DNA from: an uncultured Caldilineaceae bacterium
GTDB lineage: Bacteria > Chloroflexota > Anaerolineae > Caldilineales > Caldilineaceae
Reading direction: 5' to 3'
DNA length: 64,000 bases
Assembly (NCBI GenBank): GCA_958295915.1
Contig: OY282381.1
Span: 3,990,722-4,054,721, forward strand
The notes beneath the pieces were generated by a model, which made no database searches, was not told the origin of the DNA, and saw nothing but the letters and a program-made list of their open reading frames with translations. Numbering within the stretch: position 1 is the stretch's first letter; every line of letters begins with the position of its first letter. Positions 33,754-43,798 of the stretch are shown one piece after another. A program made the translations under genes and the position numbers.

Positions 33754-36633
33754 CTATACTTCCAGCAGCGTCGCTTGCGCGGCCCACTGCGCCCGCACAG
33801 CCAGGCGCGCGATCTCCGGCCAGCTGAGCACCAGGGCATTGTAGTCAAAAGCCTCCTGGGCGCGGTTCTTGCGTTCGCAGATGTGGTAGAGACGATAGGC
33901 CAGCTCGCGCGCGTCCCTGGTGTTGCCTCTCAAGCGCGCCAACAGGACGCCGGCCGCCTCCTCGCCCTGCTGATAGTGGACGCGCACAAGGTGGTGCACT
34001 ACCTCCCAGACAGTGAGCCGCGTGTCTGTCTGCGGATCCCAGTCGTCTGGCAGTTCCAGGGGACGCAACAGGCGCGCCTTGCCGGCCCCGGCCTGCAGGA
34101 TGCCGGCCGCGACCAGGCCGTCGACGCTGGTGTTCTTGGCCTTGGAGAGCGTCTCGGCCACCCCGAACTCTCCTTCGGCAAAGCCCATCTGCTCGAACCA
34201 GGCCAGGGCCCAGCGCGTGTCGGCGTCGAAGTCGCCCTCCTGCGCGCTCAGCGTCTCGTCCAGGGTCTGGTTGATGAGGTCCAGGGCCTCGCGCACCGAT
34301 ACGGTCTCTCCGCTGATGTGCAACACGCGCGCGTAGCGAGTGAAGATGGCCATACCGGGGCCGATGGCGGTCTGGGCCAGGTCCACGGGCGCGATGTTGC
34401 TGGTCTGCATCTTGGCCACAGCCGGGGGCAGTTCATCCTTGAGCGCGTCCATGAACTCGCTGCGCGTGGCCAGGGGCGCATCGACGGGGCGCGGGCGGCA
34501 GACAATCACAATGCTGGAGGCGAGAGCGTTCACGTTGGTCTTGAGATTGCCCGTGTATTCCGTGCGCATGGGCCATGTGCCGGTAACGACGAAGCCGGCG
34601 CGAATCACGGCATCCAGGAAGGTCTCCCATCCAGTACTGGCGACATCTTTTCCTTTTGTCTCCGACTGTTTGAAGGCATAGTAGATGGTGACCGGAAAGG
34701 CCGGATGCGCCTGCCCCGCAAGACGTTGCATAGCCTGGGTCATGCCAGCCATGAAAAATGATTCCGCCTTCTCTTTGCTCCCATCATGGCGGTAGGGCGT
34801 GGCGACCAGCTCCTCAACCTTGGGTACGGCCAGCGTAGCAAAGATGTCGGGAAAAGTCTGTCGAAGCGAGCGACGTAGCCAGACGTAGAAGAAATCCGAC
34901 AGATCGGCATAGCCTATGTTGTCGTAGTACGGAGGATCCGTAGACACAAGCTTATCTGAACTGATTGCCTGGGACTGCGCATCAAGCTGCAGACTTGAGC
35001 TGGTTGTGGATGCAGGTATGGAAATCTCCAACACCTTAGCCAGGTAATGTACTTGGCCAGTGAAGTTGCCGGTTGAATTGCATATAGGATTACTTTCGAC
35101 GAAGTCCCAGGTCATCGCTAATGCCTGACGCGCGAACACTTGCTGGACTTTCCCTCCTTTCGTATCCCAGAAGTTCAGTGTCGCTGAGCGATTTGCTTGG
35201 CGACTTACGCTAAGGCCCAAGTACACGCCCACCGCCTCGGCGTAGGCAGTGGCCCCGGTTCCTCCGTCGCGCAGGGGAACGCCGTCATCCGCCAGACCAG
35301 CGGCCACGGCGTCCCGTTGGATGCGTTCGCGCGCCTCACCCACCAGATCGGTGAAGGTGGTCAGCGCCACCAACTGGCGATCGGTGAACAGATCTGCCCA
35401 CGTGAAGAATCCGTAGCCGCGACCACTCACCAAATTGGAAGTGTCTCGGTTCATAGTCTGATCAGGTCTCCACTCTGGCTGCGCTCGCCGCGTGGTTTCC
35501 TCTTGTTCCGGTGTCGGCGGCAGATAGACCCGTTCCCGATCTCCCTCGGCAACGATGGCCATCATCCTGGCCCCCATGCGCCCAGCCATCCCTTCGGCCT
35601 TGATGTAATCAGGGGTCATCGGCGCTCCGGACATCACACACTGGAAGTGTGCCCCGCGCGCCAGCTTGGTGCCCTTCCTGGCCCTATCCGGTGGTGGCCC
35701 CGCTTTAACGATGAAGTGGTAGCCGTCGTCCTCGATAACCGGCTCGACATAGGCCTCCCTGCCCTCTTTCTTCGATAGGATGAAGGTAGACGCCAGCGGC
35801 GCCTCTATATCGGCAAAGGCCGGATTGGGACTCTTGACCGTGCGCGCCCACAGCCAGGCGATCACCGTCAGCTTGCGGCCCACATACCGCTCGAGGTCAG
35901 GCCGCGCCCGCGCCATCTCCGCCGTCACCTCCACCTTGGGATACAGATGACCGATGCGTTTCTCTGCCTCGGCGCGCATCCACCTGCTGTAATAGCGCAC
36001 ATCCTCGGCCAGGCCCGTAGCCCGTGGCCAGTGACCGGTAGTCAGCGCTTGCTGGCCTGCCTGATCCCCAGCCACTGGAGACCGACCACTGAACTTGGAC
36101 GGTATCTCGATCATAGCCTTGTTGATCAGCACTGCCACCGGGTTGAGGTCGCTGGCGAAGCTCTCCAGACCCAGCCGTTGCGCCTCCAGGGGGATGGAGC
36201 CCCCTCCTGCAAACGGGTCGTGGAAAGCCGGCAGTCTGTCCGGGTCGAACAGCTCGGCCGCGCGCGGATGCTCCTTGTTGTCCGCGCAGGCGCGCCGCCA
36301 GCTCGCGCGGATCGCATCCCTGGCCTCGTCCAGGACTCTCTCATCGGTGGTGTTCTCCCACTTCACCAGCTGCTCGATGATACCGAAGAGCCGCTGCCGC
36401 TCCTGCGCCTGTGCCTCCTCGCTGGGGAACAGCTGCGGCCATGCAGAGGGGTCGTCCACCAATTGGGCGAAGAGCGCCGCCCGCGCCGCGGCCAGAGGAC
36501 GACGCGCCCACCACAGGTGCAACGTGCTGGGGTGGCCATGGCGGATCGACTTCTCCCGTACCGACGCGGCGTTGATCGTCTCCAGCGGCAGAGCTACTTC
36601 GATCAGTTTCTTGCGGGTGACGATGCTATCCAT
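33754..36633 (-). CDS. DUF1156 family DNA methylase, tandem copy A
   Basis: Large predicted adenine-specific DNA methyltransferase, 959 aa. The N-terminus has the DUF1156 signature ([13 protein letters not shown], then [19 protein letters not shown]). The SAM-binding loop [17 protein letters not shown] starts at residue 139, and the catalytic motif [20 protein letters not shown] is near 566. A spacer of over 400 residues separates them. The insert [20 protein letters not shown] (183-202) looks like translated repeat DNA. GAGGTGAG precedes the ATG. Residues 1-458 and 701-959 are nearly identical to copy B at protein and DNA level, while 459-700 differ strongly. In other genomes DUF1156 proteins often occur with DUF499 ATPases; none is here. 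Confidence 0.9.
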   Translation of the reverse strand: MDSIVTRKKLIEVALPLETINAASVREKSIRHGHPSTLHLWWARRPLAAARAALFAQLVDDPSAWPQLFPSEEAQAQERQRLFGIIEQLVKWENTTDERVLDEARDAIRASWRRACADNKEHPRAAELFDPDRLPAFHDPFAGGGSIPLEAQRLGLESFASDLNPVAVLINKAMIEIPSKFSGRSPVAGDQAGQQALTTGHWPRATGLAEDVRYYSRWMRAEAEKRIGHLYPKVEVTAEMARARPDLERYVGRKLTVIAWLWARTVKSPNPAFADIEAPLASTFILSKKEGREAYVEPVIEDDGYHFIVKAGPPPDRARKGTKLARGAHFQCVMSGAPMTPDYIKAEGMAGRMGARMMAIVAEGDRERVYLPPTPEQEETTRRAQPEWRPDQTMNRDTSNLVSGRGYGFFTWADLFTDRQLVALTTFTDLVGEARERIQRDAVAAGLADDGVPLRDGGTGATAYAEAVGVYLGLSVSRQANRSATLNFWDTKGGKVQQVFARQALAMTWDFVESNPICNSTGNFTGQVHYLAKVLEISIPASTTSSSLQLDAQSQAISSDKLVSTDPPYYDNIGYADLSDFFYVWLRRSLRQTFPDIFATLAVPKVEELVATPYRHDGSKEKAESFFMAGMTQAMQRLAGQAHPAFPVTIYYAFKQSETKGKDVASTGWETFLDAVIRAGFVVTGTWPMRTEYTGNLKTNVNALASSIVIVCRPRPVDAPLATRSEFMDALKDELPPAVAKMQTSNIAPVDLAQTAIGPGMAIFTRYARVLHISGETVSVREALDLINQTLDETLSAQEGDFDADTRWALAWFEQMGFAEGEFGVAETLSKAKNTSVDGLVAAGILQAGAGKARLLRPLELPDDWDPQTDTRLTVWEVVHHLVRVHYQQGEEAAGVLLARLRGNTRDARELAYRLYHICERKNRAQEAFDYNALVLSWPEIARLAVRAQWAAQATLLEV

Positions 36634-36722
36634 GCGTGTTCAACTCACCTCCAACTCGGCGCGAGAGACGCCGGGCGCCTCAATCCGCTCTTCCAGGACT
36701 CATCCCGGCATTCCATCATACT

Positions 36723-39602
36723 TTATACTTCCAGCAGCGTCGCTTGCGCGGCCCACTGCGCCCGCACAGCCAGGCGCGCGATCTCCGGCCAGCTGAGCAC
36801 CAGGGCATTGTAGTCAAAAGCCTCCTGGGCGCGGTTCTTGCGTTCGCAGATGTGGTAGAGACGATAGGCCAGCTCGCGCGCGTCCCTGGTGTTGCCTCTC
36901 AAGCGCGCCAACAGGACGCCGGCCGCCTCCTCGCCCTGCTGATAGTGGACGCGCACAAGGTGGTGCACTACCTCCCAGACAGTGAGCCGCGTGTCTGTCT
37001 GCGGCTCCCAGTCATCTGGCAGTTCCAGGGGACGCAGCAGGCGCGCCTTGCCGGCCCCGGCCTGCAGGATGCCGGCCGCGACCAGGCCGTCGACGCTGGT
37101 GTTCTTGGCCTTGGAGAGCGTCTCGGCCACCCCGAACTCTCCTTCGGCAAAGCCCATCTGCTCGAACCAGGCCAGGGCCCAGCGCGTGTCGGCGTCGAAG
37201 TCGCCCTCCTGCGCGCTCAGCGTCTCGTCCAGGGTCTGGTTGATGAGGGCCAGGGCCTCGCGCACCGATACGGTCTCTCCGCTGATGTGCAACACGCGCG
37301 CGTAGCGGCTGAAGATGGCCATACCGGGGCCGATGGCGGTCTGGGCCAGGTCCACGGGCGCGATGTTGCTGGTCTGCATCTTGGCCACGGCCGGCGGCAG
37401 TTCATCCTTGAGCGCGTCCATGAACTCGCGGCGCGTGGCCAGGGGCGCATCGACGGGGCGCGGGCGGCAGACAATCACAATGCTGGAGGCGAGAGCGTTG
37501 GTGTTGTTGCCGACAACGCGGCCTTGCTTTTCTGTTCGAATTGGCCACGTTCCGTTTACAGCCAATCCAGCCCGGATTAGAGCTTCTAGGAATGTCTCCC
37601 ATCCAGTACTTGTAGTCCCCATATCTCCTGTCTTCTCCGACTGCTTGAAGGCGTAGTAAATGAGTACTGGAAGGACAGGATGTGACTGCCCGCCAAGATG
37701 GCGCATCGCTTGCGTCATGCCGTCAAGGAAGAACCGCTCCGCGTCTACTTTACTGCCGTGTCTATACGGCGTGGCTACCAGTTCCTCTACTTTGGGAGTG
37801 GCCAGCGTAGCGAAAAGGTCAGGAAAGATGCTCTGCATTGAGCGGCGAAGCCAGACATAGAAGAAGTCCGACAAATCAGCGTAACCGATGTTGTCGTAAT
37901 ACGGTGGATCAGTAGCGATGAGTTTGTCTGCTGAAATCGACTGGTGGATCACGTCCGCTTGATATGCAGCGCCAGACCGCCCCTGTCCGAGTGTTTCGAA
38001 GCCTTTCAACTGGCGCTCGATTAGATTCGTATAGCTGCCAGAAGACGCGCAAAACATGTTGCTCTCAGCGTAATCCCACACCATCGGAATAGCTTGACGT
38101 GCAAACACGCTACGCATCTGGGTATTAACGCTGTTCCAACCGCATACCGTCGACGAATGATTTGCAACCTGATCAACAGCAAACGCCAAGTACACTGCCA
38201 CCGCCTCGCCATACGCCATCGTCCCCCTTCCTCCGTCGCGCAGGGGAACGCCGTCATCCGCCAGACCGGCGGCTGCGGCGTCCCGTTGGATGCGTTCGCG
38301 CGCCTCACCCACCAGGTCGCAGAAAGTGGTCAGCGCCGCCAACTGGCGGTCGGTGAACAGATCTGCCCACCTGAAGAATCCGTAGCCGCGACCACTCACC
38401 AAATTGGAAGTGTCTCGGTTCATAGTCTGATCAGGTCTCCACTCTGGCTGCGCTCGCCGCGTGGTTTCCTCTTGTTCCGGTGTCGGCGGCAGATAGACCC
38501 GTTCCCGATCTCCCTCGGCAACGATTGCCATCATCCTGGCCCCCATGCGCCCAGCCATCCCTTCGGCCTTGATGTAATCAGGGGTCATCGGCGCCCCGGA
38601 CATCACACACTGGAAGTGTGCCCCGCGCGCCAGCTTAGTGCCCTTCCTGGCCCTATCCGGTGGTGGCCCCGCTTTAACGATGAAGTGGTAGCCGTCGTCC
38701 TCGATAACCGGCTCGACATAGGCTTCCCTGCCCTTTTTCTTCGACAGGATGAAGGTGGACGCCAGCGGCGCCTCTATATCGGCAAAGGCCGGATTGGGAC
38801 TCTTGACCGTGCGCGCCCACAGCCAGGCGATCACCGTCAGCTTGCGGCCCACATACCGCTCGATGTCAGGCCGCGCCCGCGCCATCTCCGCCGTCACCTC
38901 CACCTTGGGATACAGATGACCGATGCGTTTCTCTGCCTCGGCGCGCATCCACCTGCCGTAATAGCGCACATCCTCGGCCAGGCCCGTAGCCCGTGGCCAG
39001 TGACCTGTAGTCAGCGCTTGCTGGCCTGCCTGATCCCCAGCCACTGGAGACCGACCACTGAACTTGGACGGTATCTCGATCATGGCTTTGTTGATCAGCA
39101 CTGCCACCGGGTTGAGGTCGCTGGCGAAGCTCTCCAGACCCAGCCGTTGCGCCTCCAGGGGGATGGAGCCCCCTCCTGCAAACGGGTCGTGGAAAGCCGG
39201 CAGTCTGTCCGGGTCGAACAGCTCGGCCGCGCGCGGATGCTCCTTGTTGTCCGCGCAGGCGCGCCGCCAGCTCGCGCGGATCGCATCCCTGGCCTCGTCC
39301 AGGACTCTCTCATCGGTGGTGTTCTCCCACTTCACCAGCTGCTCGATGATACCGAAGAGCCGCTGCCGCTCCTGCGCCTGGGCCTCCTCGCTGGGGAACA
39401 GTTCCGGCCATGCAGAGGGGTCGTCCACCAATTGGGCGAAGAGCGCCGCCCGCGCCGCGGCCAGAGGACGACGCGCCCACCACAGGTGCAACGTGCTGGG
39501 GTGGCCATGGCGGATCGACTTCTCCCGCGCCGACGCGGCGTTGATCGCCTCCAGCGGCAGAGCCACTTCGATCAGTTTCTTGCGGGTGACGCCATACTCC
39601 AT
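36723..39602 (-). CDS. DUF1156 family DNA methylase, tandem copy B
   Basis: Second 959-aa DUF1156 methylase, 89 bp upstream of copy A and the same length to the residue. The same SAM-binding ([10 protein letters not shown]) and catalytic ([10 protein letters not shown]) motifs are present, so both may be active. The diverged core (38228 down to about 37500) has different segments around the catalytic motif. For example, VDQVANHSSTVCGWNSV replaces [17 protein letters not shown], and FASSG-type residues before the DPPYY block also differ. No clear ribosome site is seen before the ATG, unlike copy A. Three tandem 110-bp repeats lie immediately upstream. Different target recognition or gene conversion of the flanks are both plausible. 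Confidence 0.9.
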   Translation of the reverse strand: MEYGVTRKKLIEVALPLEAINAASAREKSIRHGHPSTLHLWWARRPLAAARAALFAQLVDDPSAWPELFPSEEAQAQERQRLFGIIEQLVKWENTTDERVLDEARDAIRASWRRACADNKEHPRAAELFDPDRLPAFHDPFAGGGSIPLEAQRLGLESFASDLNPVAVLINKAMIEIPSKFSGRSPVAGDQAGQQALTTGHWPRATGLAEDVRYYGRWMRAEAEKRIGHLYPKVEVTAEMARARPDIERYVGRKLTVIAWLWARTVKSPNPAFADIEAPLASTFILSKKKGREAYVEPVIEDDGYHFIVKAGPPPDRARKGTKLARGAHFQCVMSGAPMTPDYIKAEGMAGRMGARMMAIVAEGDRERVYLPPTPEQEETTRRAQPEWRPDQTMNRDTSNLVSGRGYGFFRWADLFTDRQLAALTTFCDLVGEARERIQRDAAAAGLADDGVPLRDGGRGTMAYGEAVAVYLAFAVDQVANHSSTVCGWNSVNTQMRSVFARQAIPMVWDYAESNMFCASSGSYTNLIERQLKGFETLGQGRSGAAYQADVIHQSISADKLIATDPPYYDNIGYADLSDFFYVWLRRSMQSIFPDLFATLATPKVEELVATPYRHGSKVDAERFFLDGMTQAMRHLGGQSHPVLPVLIYYAFKQSEKTGDMGTTSTGWETFLEALIRAGLAVNGTWPIRTEKQGRVVGNNTNALASSIVIVCRPRPVDAPLATRREFMDALKDELPPAVAKMQTSNIAPVDLAQTAIGPGMAIFSRYARVLHISGETVSVREALALINQTLDETLSAQEGDFDADTRWALAWFEQMGFAEGEFGVAETLSKAKNTSVDGLVAAGILQAGAGKARLLRPLELPDDWEPQTDTRLTVWEVVHHLVRVHYQQGEEAAGVLLARLRGNTRDARELAYRLYHICERKNRAQEAFDYNALVLSWPEIARLAVRAQWAAQATLLEV

Positions 39603-39632
39603 GAGCTGATCTCAGAGGGCGGGCAACCACAA

Positions 39633-39957
39633 GGGTTGCTCGCCGGAAAGGGGATAGGACGCGGAGACGCGCTCCTGCCTATCACAGGAATCATACGAAT
39701 CCTGTCATCCATTGCGTCCCTGCGCCTTTGCGCCTTTGCGTTAAGGGTTGCTCGTCGGAAAGGGGATAGGACGCGGAGACGCGCTCCTGCCTATCACAGG
39801 AATCATACGAATCCTGTCATCCATTGCGTCCCTGCGCCTTTGCGTTAAGGGTTGCTCGTCGGAAAGGGGATAGGACGCGGAGACGCGCTCCTGCCTCTCA
39901 CAGGAATCCGAATCCTGTCATCCATTGCGTCCCTGCGTCTTTGCGCCTTTGCGTTAA
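39633..39957. repeat. Three tandem ~110-bp direct repeats
   Basis: Units begin GGGTTGCTCGYCGGAAAGGG at 39633, 39745 and 39849, with lengths 112, 104 and 109. They differ by small deletions such as loss of ATACG or of one TTTGCGCC. A fourth start (GGGTTGCTC) is at 39958. The array fills the gap between the methylase start and the sialidase stop and has no spacers or gene, so it is not a CRISPR. Confidence 0.9.
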
Positions 39958-39972
39958 GGGTTGCTCTTTGCG

Positions 39973-41046
39973 TTACTTTTCCCCTTCATCGGTCAGCCAC
40001 GACAGATTGAAGCGGGCCAAAGTCAAAGTTTCGTATGGATGATCGTCGCCCCGCTCATACAGACAGCAGATGGCGCTGTCCGGCAGCGCGGCCAGATCCG
40101 AATAGGCGGCAGGGCCGCGATGGAGAACCCTGGCGACAGGCCAGGTATGCCCCCCATCAGGGCTGAGCCGTACGGTCAGCCGCTCGCGTCGCCTACTGGC
40201 CGGATTGGCAAACAAGAGCTGTCCAGCCGGCATCCTCTCCAGGCTGGCCTGACAGACAGGTTCGATCAGCGTTTCATCCCACTGAAACTGACCAAAAGTC
40301 TGACCCTGATCCTGGCTGCGAGCCACCGCGCGGCGCTTTCCTCCGACGTAGTTGCGGCAGTTCATGTAGAGGCTGCCGTCCTCCAACTGCGCCACCGCGC
40401 ACTCATTGGTGCCCACCTCCACCTTGCCGCCAAGCTGCCATGTCGCGCCCCGGTCGTCGCTGTAGATGACATGGGAATGGTACGGATCTCTGCCGCGGTC
40501 GAAATGAACGCCCACAATGTGGTCACAGGGGACGACCAATCGCCCACCGCGCAGTTGAATGCCGTGACAAGGGCCAGTGGCGTACCAGGTCCACTCCGGT
40601 TTTTTGACCGCTTCTGTGATCTCCCGCGGCTCCGCCCAGGTCTGACCGTCGTCTGTGCTGTAGGTGATCCAGACGCTGCGCGGCGCTTTCCCTTCACAGA
40701 TCAGGGTTTCCCCGCCCTCAGCCAGATTCTTGCAGAAAGGCAGCCAAATTGTGCCGCTCTCCCGCTCGACAACCGGACAAGGGTTGCCGCAGGTCATCCC
40801 CGCTTCGCTGACGACAACCTGAGTTGCGCTCCAGCTCTTGCCATTGTCGAAACTGCGACGCAGAATCAGATCGATCTCGCCGGCATCGCCGCGCCCATCT
40901 TTGCGCCCCTCGGCAAAGGCCAGAAGCGTCCCCTGAACAGAGACGACCAGAGCCGGAATGCGATAGGTATGGTAGCCGCCTTCGCCGCTGATGAACAGCG
41001 GCTCTTGTTGACGCCAGGGTTGTGTGGATAGATTTTCGTCACGCAT
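39973..41046 (-). CDS. Exo-alpha-sialidase-like protein (GH33 type)
   Basis: Six-bladed beta-propeller of the sialidase type, 357 aa, without a signal peptide. YRIPAL (28-33) supplies the first Arg of the carboxylate-binding triad, and Asp54 in GRGDAGEIDL fits the acid/base loop. Asp-boxes are SFDNGKSW (65-72), STDDGQTW, SDDRGATW, SQDQGQTF and SPDGGHTW. ATG start; the stop of the related BNR protein is 15 bp upstream, so they form an operon. Sialic acid or a related nonulosonic acid is the likely target, but a cytosolic location implies that an imported oligosaccharide is cleaved. Confidence 0.85.
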   Translation of the reverse strand: MRDENLSTQPWRQQEPLFISGEGGYHTYRIPALVVSVQGTLLAFAEGRKDGRGDAGEIDLILRRSFDNGKSWSATQVVVSEAGMTCGNPCPVVERESGTIWLPFCKNLAEGGETLICEGKAPRSVWITYSTDDGQTWAEPREITEAVKKPEWTWYATGPCHGIQLRGGRLVVPCDHIVGVHFDRGRDPYHSHVIYSDDRGATWQLGGKVEVGTNECAVAQLEDGSLYMNCRNYVGGKRRAVARSQDQGQTFGQFQWDETLIEPVCQASLERMPAGQLLFANPASRRRERLTVRLSPDGGHTWPVARVLHRGPAAYSDLAALPDSAICCLYERGDDHPYETLTLARFNLSWLTDEGEK

Positions 41047-41061
41047 GCTGACGTCTCCCTG

Positions 41062-42669
41062 TCAGATAATATCTTCCATTTCGATATATACGCCCACCAG
41101 ATGGCTGGATCCCGCCGGATCACCGTAGTTAGTGTAATCTACCCACATGATGCGCCCATCCTCCAGCAGCAACCAGGACGAGTAGCCGTGATCCGGCGCC
41201 GGCGGCTGCTCTGGGTGGTTGCCGTGGATCTGGATCATGCGCCGCCGTTGGTATTCGTCGGGATACGCGCCGCTGGACGCCTCCCACGACCACTCGAAAT
41301 CGTCCAGATTCGGATTGCGCGCCCCATAGGAGAGCCGACGCCAGTGGCTACGCCCGCCCGTCTGCGCCTGTCCGAACTGGGTATACCCGCTTAACGCGCC
41401 AGCGCGTCGGGAGTCACCTATGGGTTTATCTTCCCGAAAGACACACTGATTGATCACAGTCTCACCATCGACCTGCACCCGCAGCAACCCCCGGCCGTGG
41501 TGGATGGCAACGCTGCGGTAGTCAGACATGTCAACTGCTGTGCGGAAGTCGGAGCCGTGCCGAGTCCAGACGCCATCCACCGCGATCTGGAGCGCAACCC
41601 CAAGCTGCGAGATGGCCAGAAAGGCCGCCGGCTGGCCCGGCCGTCCTTCCACTTTCAGGGTGGCCTCCATACGCACTTCGCTGCGCGCCGATTCCGGCGG
41701 CAGCAGACAGTAGCGAGCTTCATGGCCAGGCAAGTTGTCGATCACCAACGCGCCATCGACCAACCGAGCCGCATACCTGCGCCGTGGCCCCCCAATCTGG
41801 TAGGCGCCGGCCTCCGACTTGAGATCGCCGCGCCAGCCATACGTGCCCAATGGCCCGTTGACATGACGCCCACTGACGAAAACCCGGCCATCAGGCAGCT
41901 GTTTGGCATACGGGCGGTCAAAGGCAAAGGGGCACATCTGCGGCGAAGACCAACTCTGTCCGCTGTCCTGCGAAAAGGTGACGAAACTGGGAATGCCCGC
42001 ATGGTGGTTTTCACGCAGAATGCAGGCCAGTCCCTGGCCGCCAACCGCCCCGGGATCGTCCAACAGCACGATAGCCCCTTCGCAAAAACGATGATAGCCG
42101 TTATCGGCAATCGTAGCAGCCTCGTACCACGTCGCGCCGCCATCGTCCGAGCAGGTCAGTATCACAGCGAACTCCTGTGTCTCCCCACGCATGATATGGG
42201 ACGCTACGCCCAGCCGACCGTCCGGCAGATCCAGAATGCGATCCGGTTCAAAGCCCATGATAGCGGGCTTCTGCGCTGTCGTCCAGGTATCGCCGTTGTC
42301 ATGGCTCCAGTAGAGCCAGTTGCCCGGGGGCTGATCTTCGTGAAAATGGCCGTGATCGTCATGGTCGATGATCACAGCCAGACGGCCGTCATGAAGCCGG
42401 CTGAGACGAGGCGTCACCAGCCGTTCGTCGCCCTGTTGCAGGTTGGCCCGATCGATCTCCCGATGTTTGAACCAGGCGCGCCCCCCGTCGTCGCTGGCGA
42501 GCAATGTCAGAATCTGGTTCTCCTGAGACCAATGGGAGTCTGTATCCGCATAGATCAGCATGAGCCGTCCAGAGGGCAGCGCGATGATATCCGGGTTTTT
42601 CGTAAAGCGGCCAGGACTGCGCCAGATGTCAAAGACTTTGTGCGCGATGGAACGCGGATGGATCTGCAT
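41062..42669 (-). CDS. BNR/sialidase-fold protein with an inserted beta-sandwich domain
   Basis: Sialidase-superfamily propeller protein, 535 aa. Asp-boxes LASDDGGRAWF, SHDNGDTW, CSDDGGATWY and SQDSGQSW define the blades in the first 260 residues. A region of about 170 residues (roughly 285-455, ARYCLLPPESARSEVRMEAT onward) looks like an inserted concanavalin-like sandwich. The last blade YSSWLLLEDGRIMWVDYTNY then closes the propeller. The start KNPDIIALPSGRLMLIY lacks the RIP motif, so it may be a non-sialidase glycosidase or a binding protein. No signal peptide is seen. It is 15 bp upstream of the GH33-type gene. Confidence 0.78.
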   Translation of the reverse strand: MQIHPRSIAHKVFDIWRSPGRFTKNPDIIALPSGRLMLIYADTDSHWSQENQILTLLASDDGGRAWFKHREIDRANLQQGDERLVTPRLSRLHDGRLAVIIDHDDHGHFHEDQPPGNWLYWSHDNGDTWTTAQKPAIMGFEPDRILDLPDGRLGVASHIMRGETQEFAVILTCSDDGGATWYEAATIADNGYHRFCEGAIVLLDDPGAVGGQGLACILRENHHAGIPSFVTFSQDSGQSWSSPQMCPFAFDRPYAKQLPDGRVFVSGRHVNGPLGTYGWRGDLKSEAGAYQIGGPRRRYAARLVDGALVIDNLPGHEARYCLLPPESARSEVRMEATLKVEGRPGQPAAFLAISQLGVALQIAVDGVWTRHGSDFRTAVDMSDYRSVAIHHGRGLLRVQVDGETVINQCVFREDKPIGDSRRAGALSGYTQFGQAQTGGRSHWRRLSYGARNPNLDDFEWSWEASSGAYPDEYQRRRMIQIHGNHPEQPPAPDHGYSSWLLLEDGRIMWVDYTNYGDPAGSSHLVGVYIEMEDII

Positions 42670-42773
42670 GGCTTCTCCCTGATGAAAGTGTATAAATCCA
42701 GTCTTTCGCTATCGACAGGCAGCCGCCCTGGTTTTCCAGCCACCGACCACTGCTATCTGGCATCGCTCGTCAG

Positions 42774-43628
42774 TTAGCCCTTCACTGCCTGCAGAGCCGC
42801 GCGCCATTCCTCGAACGTCATCGACTTGCCCGCGCCGCGCACGACCAGAGGCAAGCGCCCGGTCTTTTTCAGTTTTCTGCGCATGAAATCTTCGCCCTTC
42901 TGTTCCAAGGGAAACGCAGTGTACGTTCCACGTGTGCGACAGTAGCGAATATCGATGCTCCAGCGCACAGCGCTGCCGCGGTTCACTTTGCTGCCGTGGA
43001 AGGTCATATTGGAAAAGAGGAGAATGTCGCCCTGCTTCATGGGTACAGGGATCGGAGCGCCCCGGGCTTCTACATCCTCGAATGAGCGCATGTTGGCATT
43101 CTCATCCCGGGCGCTATCGATGAGTTCCCAGTGGTTGCTGCCGGGGATCACGTAGAGGCAGCCGTTGACTTCATCGACATCAACCAGCGGAATCCAGACG
43201 GTGATGATGTGGGCATGTTGCGACGGCTTGCCGTAATATTGGCTGTCTTGATGGAGTGGAAAAGCTGTAGCCTGGCTGCCGGGCATTTTGGGGCGCAAGT
43301 GGTAATCGCCGTTGAAGCTGATGTGCGGGCCGAGATGTGGCTCCAGGGCGTTGACAATGCCGGGGTGATGGATAAGCGCGTGTAACTCTGGCCCCAAAAC
43401 CGGCGCATCCCAGGAACGAAGCCGAAGTTCATGTTTTGCGTGTAGAGCCGCCAATCGTTGGCCAAAAGGCAAATCCGCGTAGAGCCTATCGACCGCTCCT
43501 CTTGCGAACAGCTCCTGCGCATGCGCGCCCACCTGGCGACGAATGCAAGCGCGCAATGGCTCGAGATCGACCGGAGGAATCGCTTGGCGGACAAGCAAAT
43601 AGCCCTCTTGTTCATATACATTCGTCAT
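42774..43628 (-). CDS. Phytanoyl-CoA dioxygenase family protein
   Basis: PhyH-type dioxygenase, 284 aa. The triad is His126-x-Asp128 in FPLHQDSQYY and the His of NMTFHGSKVNRGSAVRW, with the following Arg in RWSIDIRY. VWIPLVDVDEVNGCLYVIPGSNHW is the strand pair before it. This copy groups by motif (LHQD and DIRY) with the enzyme at 29915. It is third from the end of the co-directional glycan-use run, upstream of the sialidase pair, and may act on a sugar-linked methyl or alkyl group; that is inference. Confidence 0.88.
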   Translation of the reverse strand: MTNVYEQEGYLLVRQAIPPVDLEPLRACIRRQVGAHAQELFARGAVDRLYADLPFGQRLAALHAKHELRLRSWDAPVLGPELHALIHHPGIVNALEPHLGPHISFNGDYHLRPKMPGSQATAFPLHQDSQYYGKPSQHAHIITVWIPLVDVDEVNGCLYVIPGSNHWELIDSARDENANMRSFEDVEARGAPIPVPMKQGDILLFSNMTFHGSKVNRGSAVRWSIDIRYCRTRGTYTAFPLEQKGEDFMRRKLKKTGRLPLVVRGAGKSMTFEEWRAALQAVKG

Positions 43629-43725
43629 TATGAGCCTTAGCCAAATCTCTGAATCACTTCACCTGTCACAGCCGCATCCCAAAATGGAGTGAGTTTCTAT
43701 GAGTGCCCAGGAGTGCCCATGACCT

Positions 43726-43767
43726 CATCCTGTCCATCATCCGAATCAGAAGACTCACAGTTCAGAC
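43726..43767. repeat. 42-bp dispersed repeat, copy 2
   Basis: This copy reads CATCCTGTCCATCATCCGAA through CACAGTTCAGAC, matching 9509-9550 except at a few positions. It lies 32 bp past the ThuA-like gene stop, next to a member of the TGCRTCCCAAAATGG family at 43671. Confidence 0.75.
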
Positions 43768-43798
43768 ACCGGATGCCCCAAATCCGGGAGACGCCCGA

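Noticed and set aside
38094..39848. Very long open frame on the plus strand opposite methylase copy B, with a similar one opposite copy A
   Set aside because: It is the antisense of a strongly conserved coding sequence in GC-rich DNA, has a His/Arg/Leu-rich shadow composition and no ribosome site.
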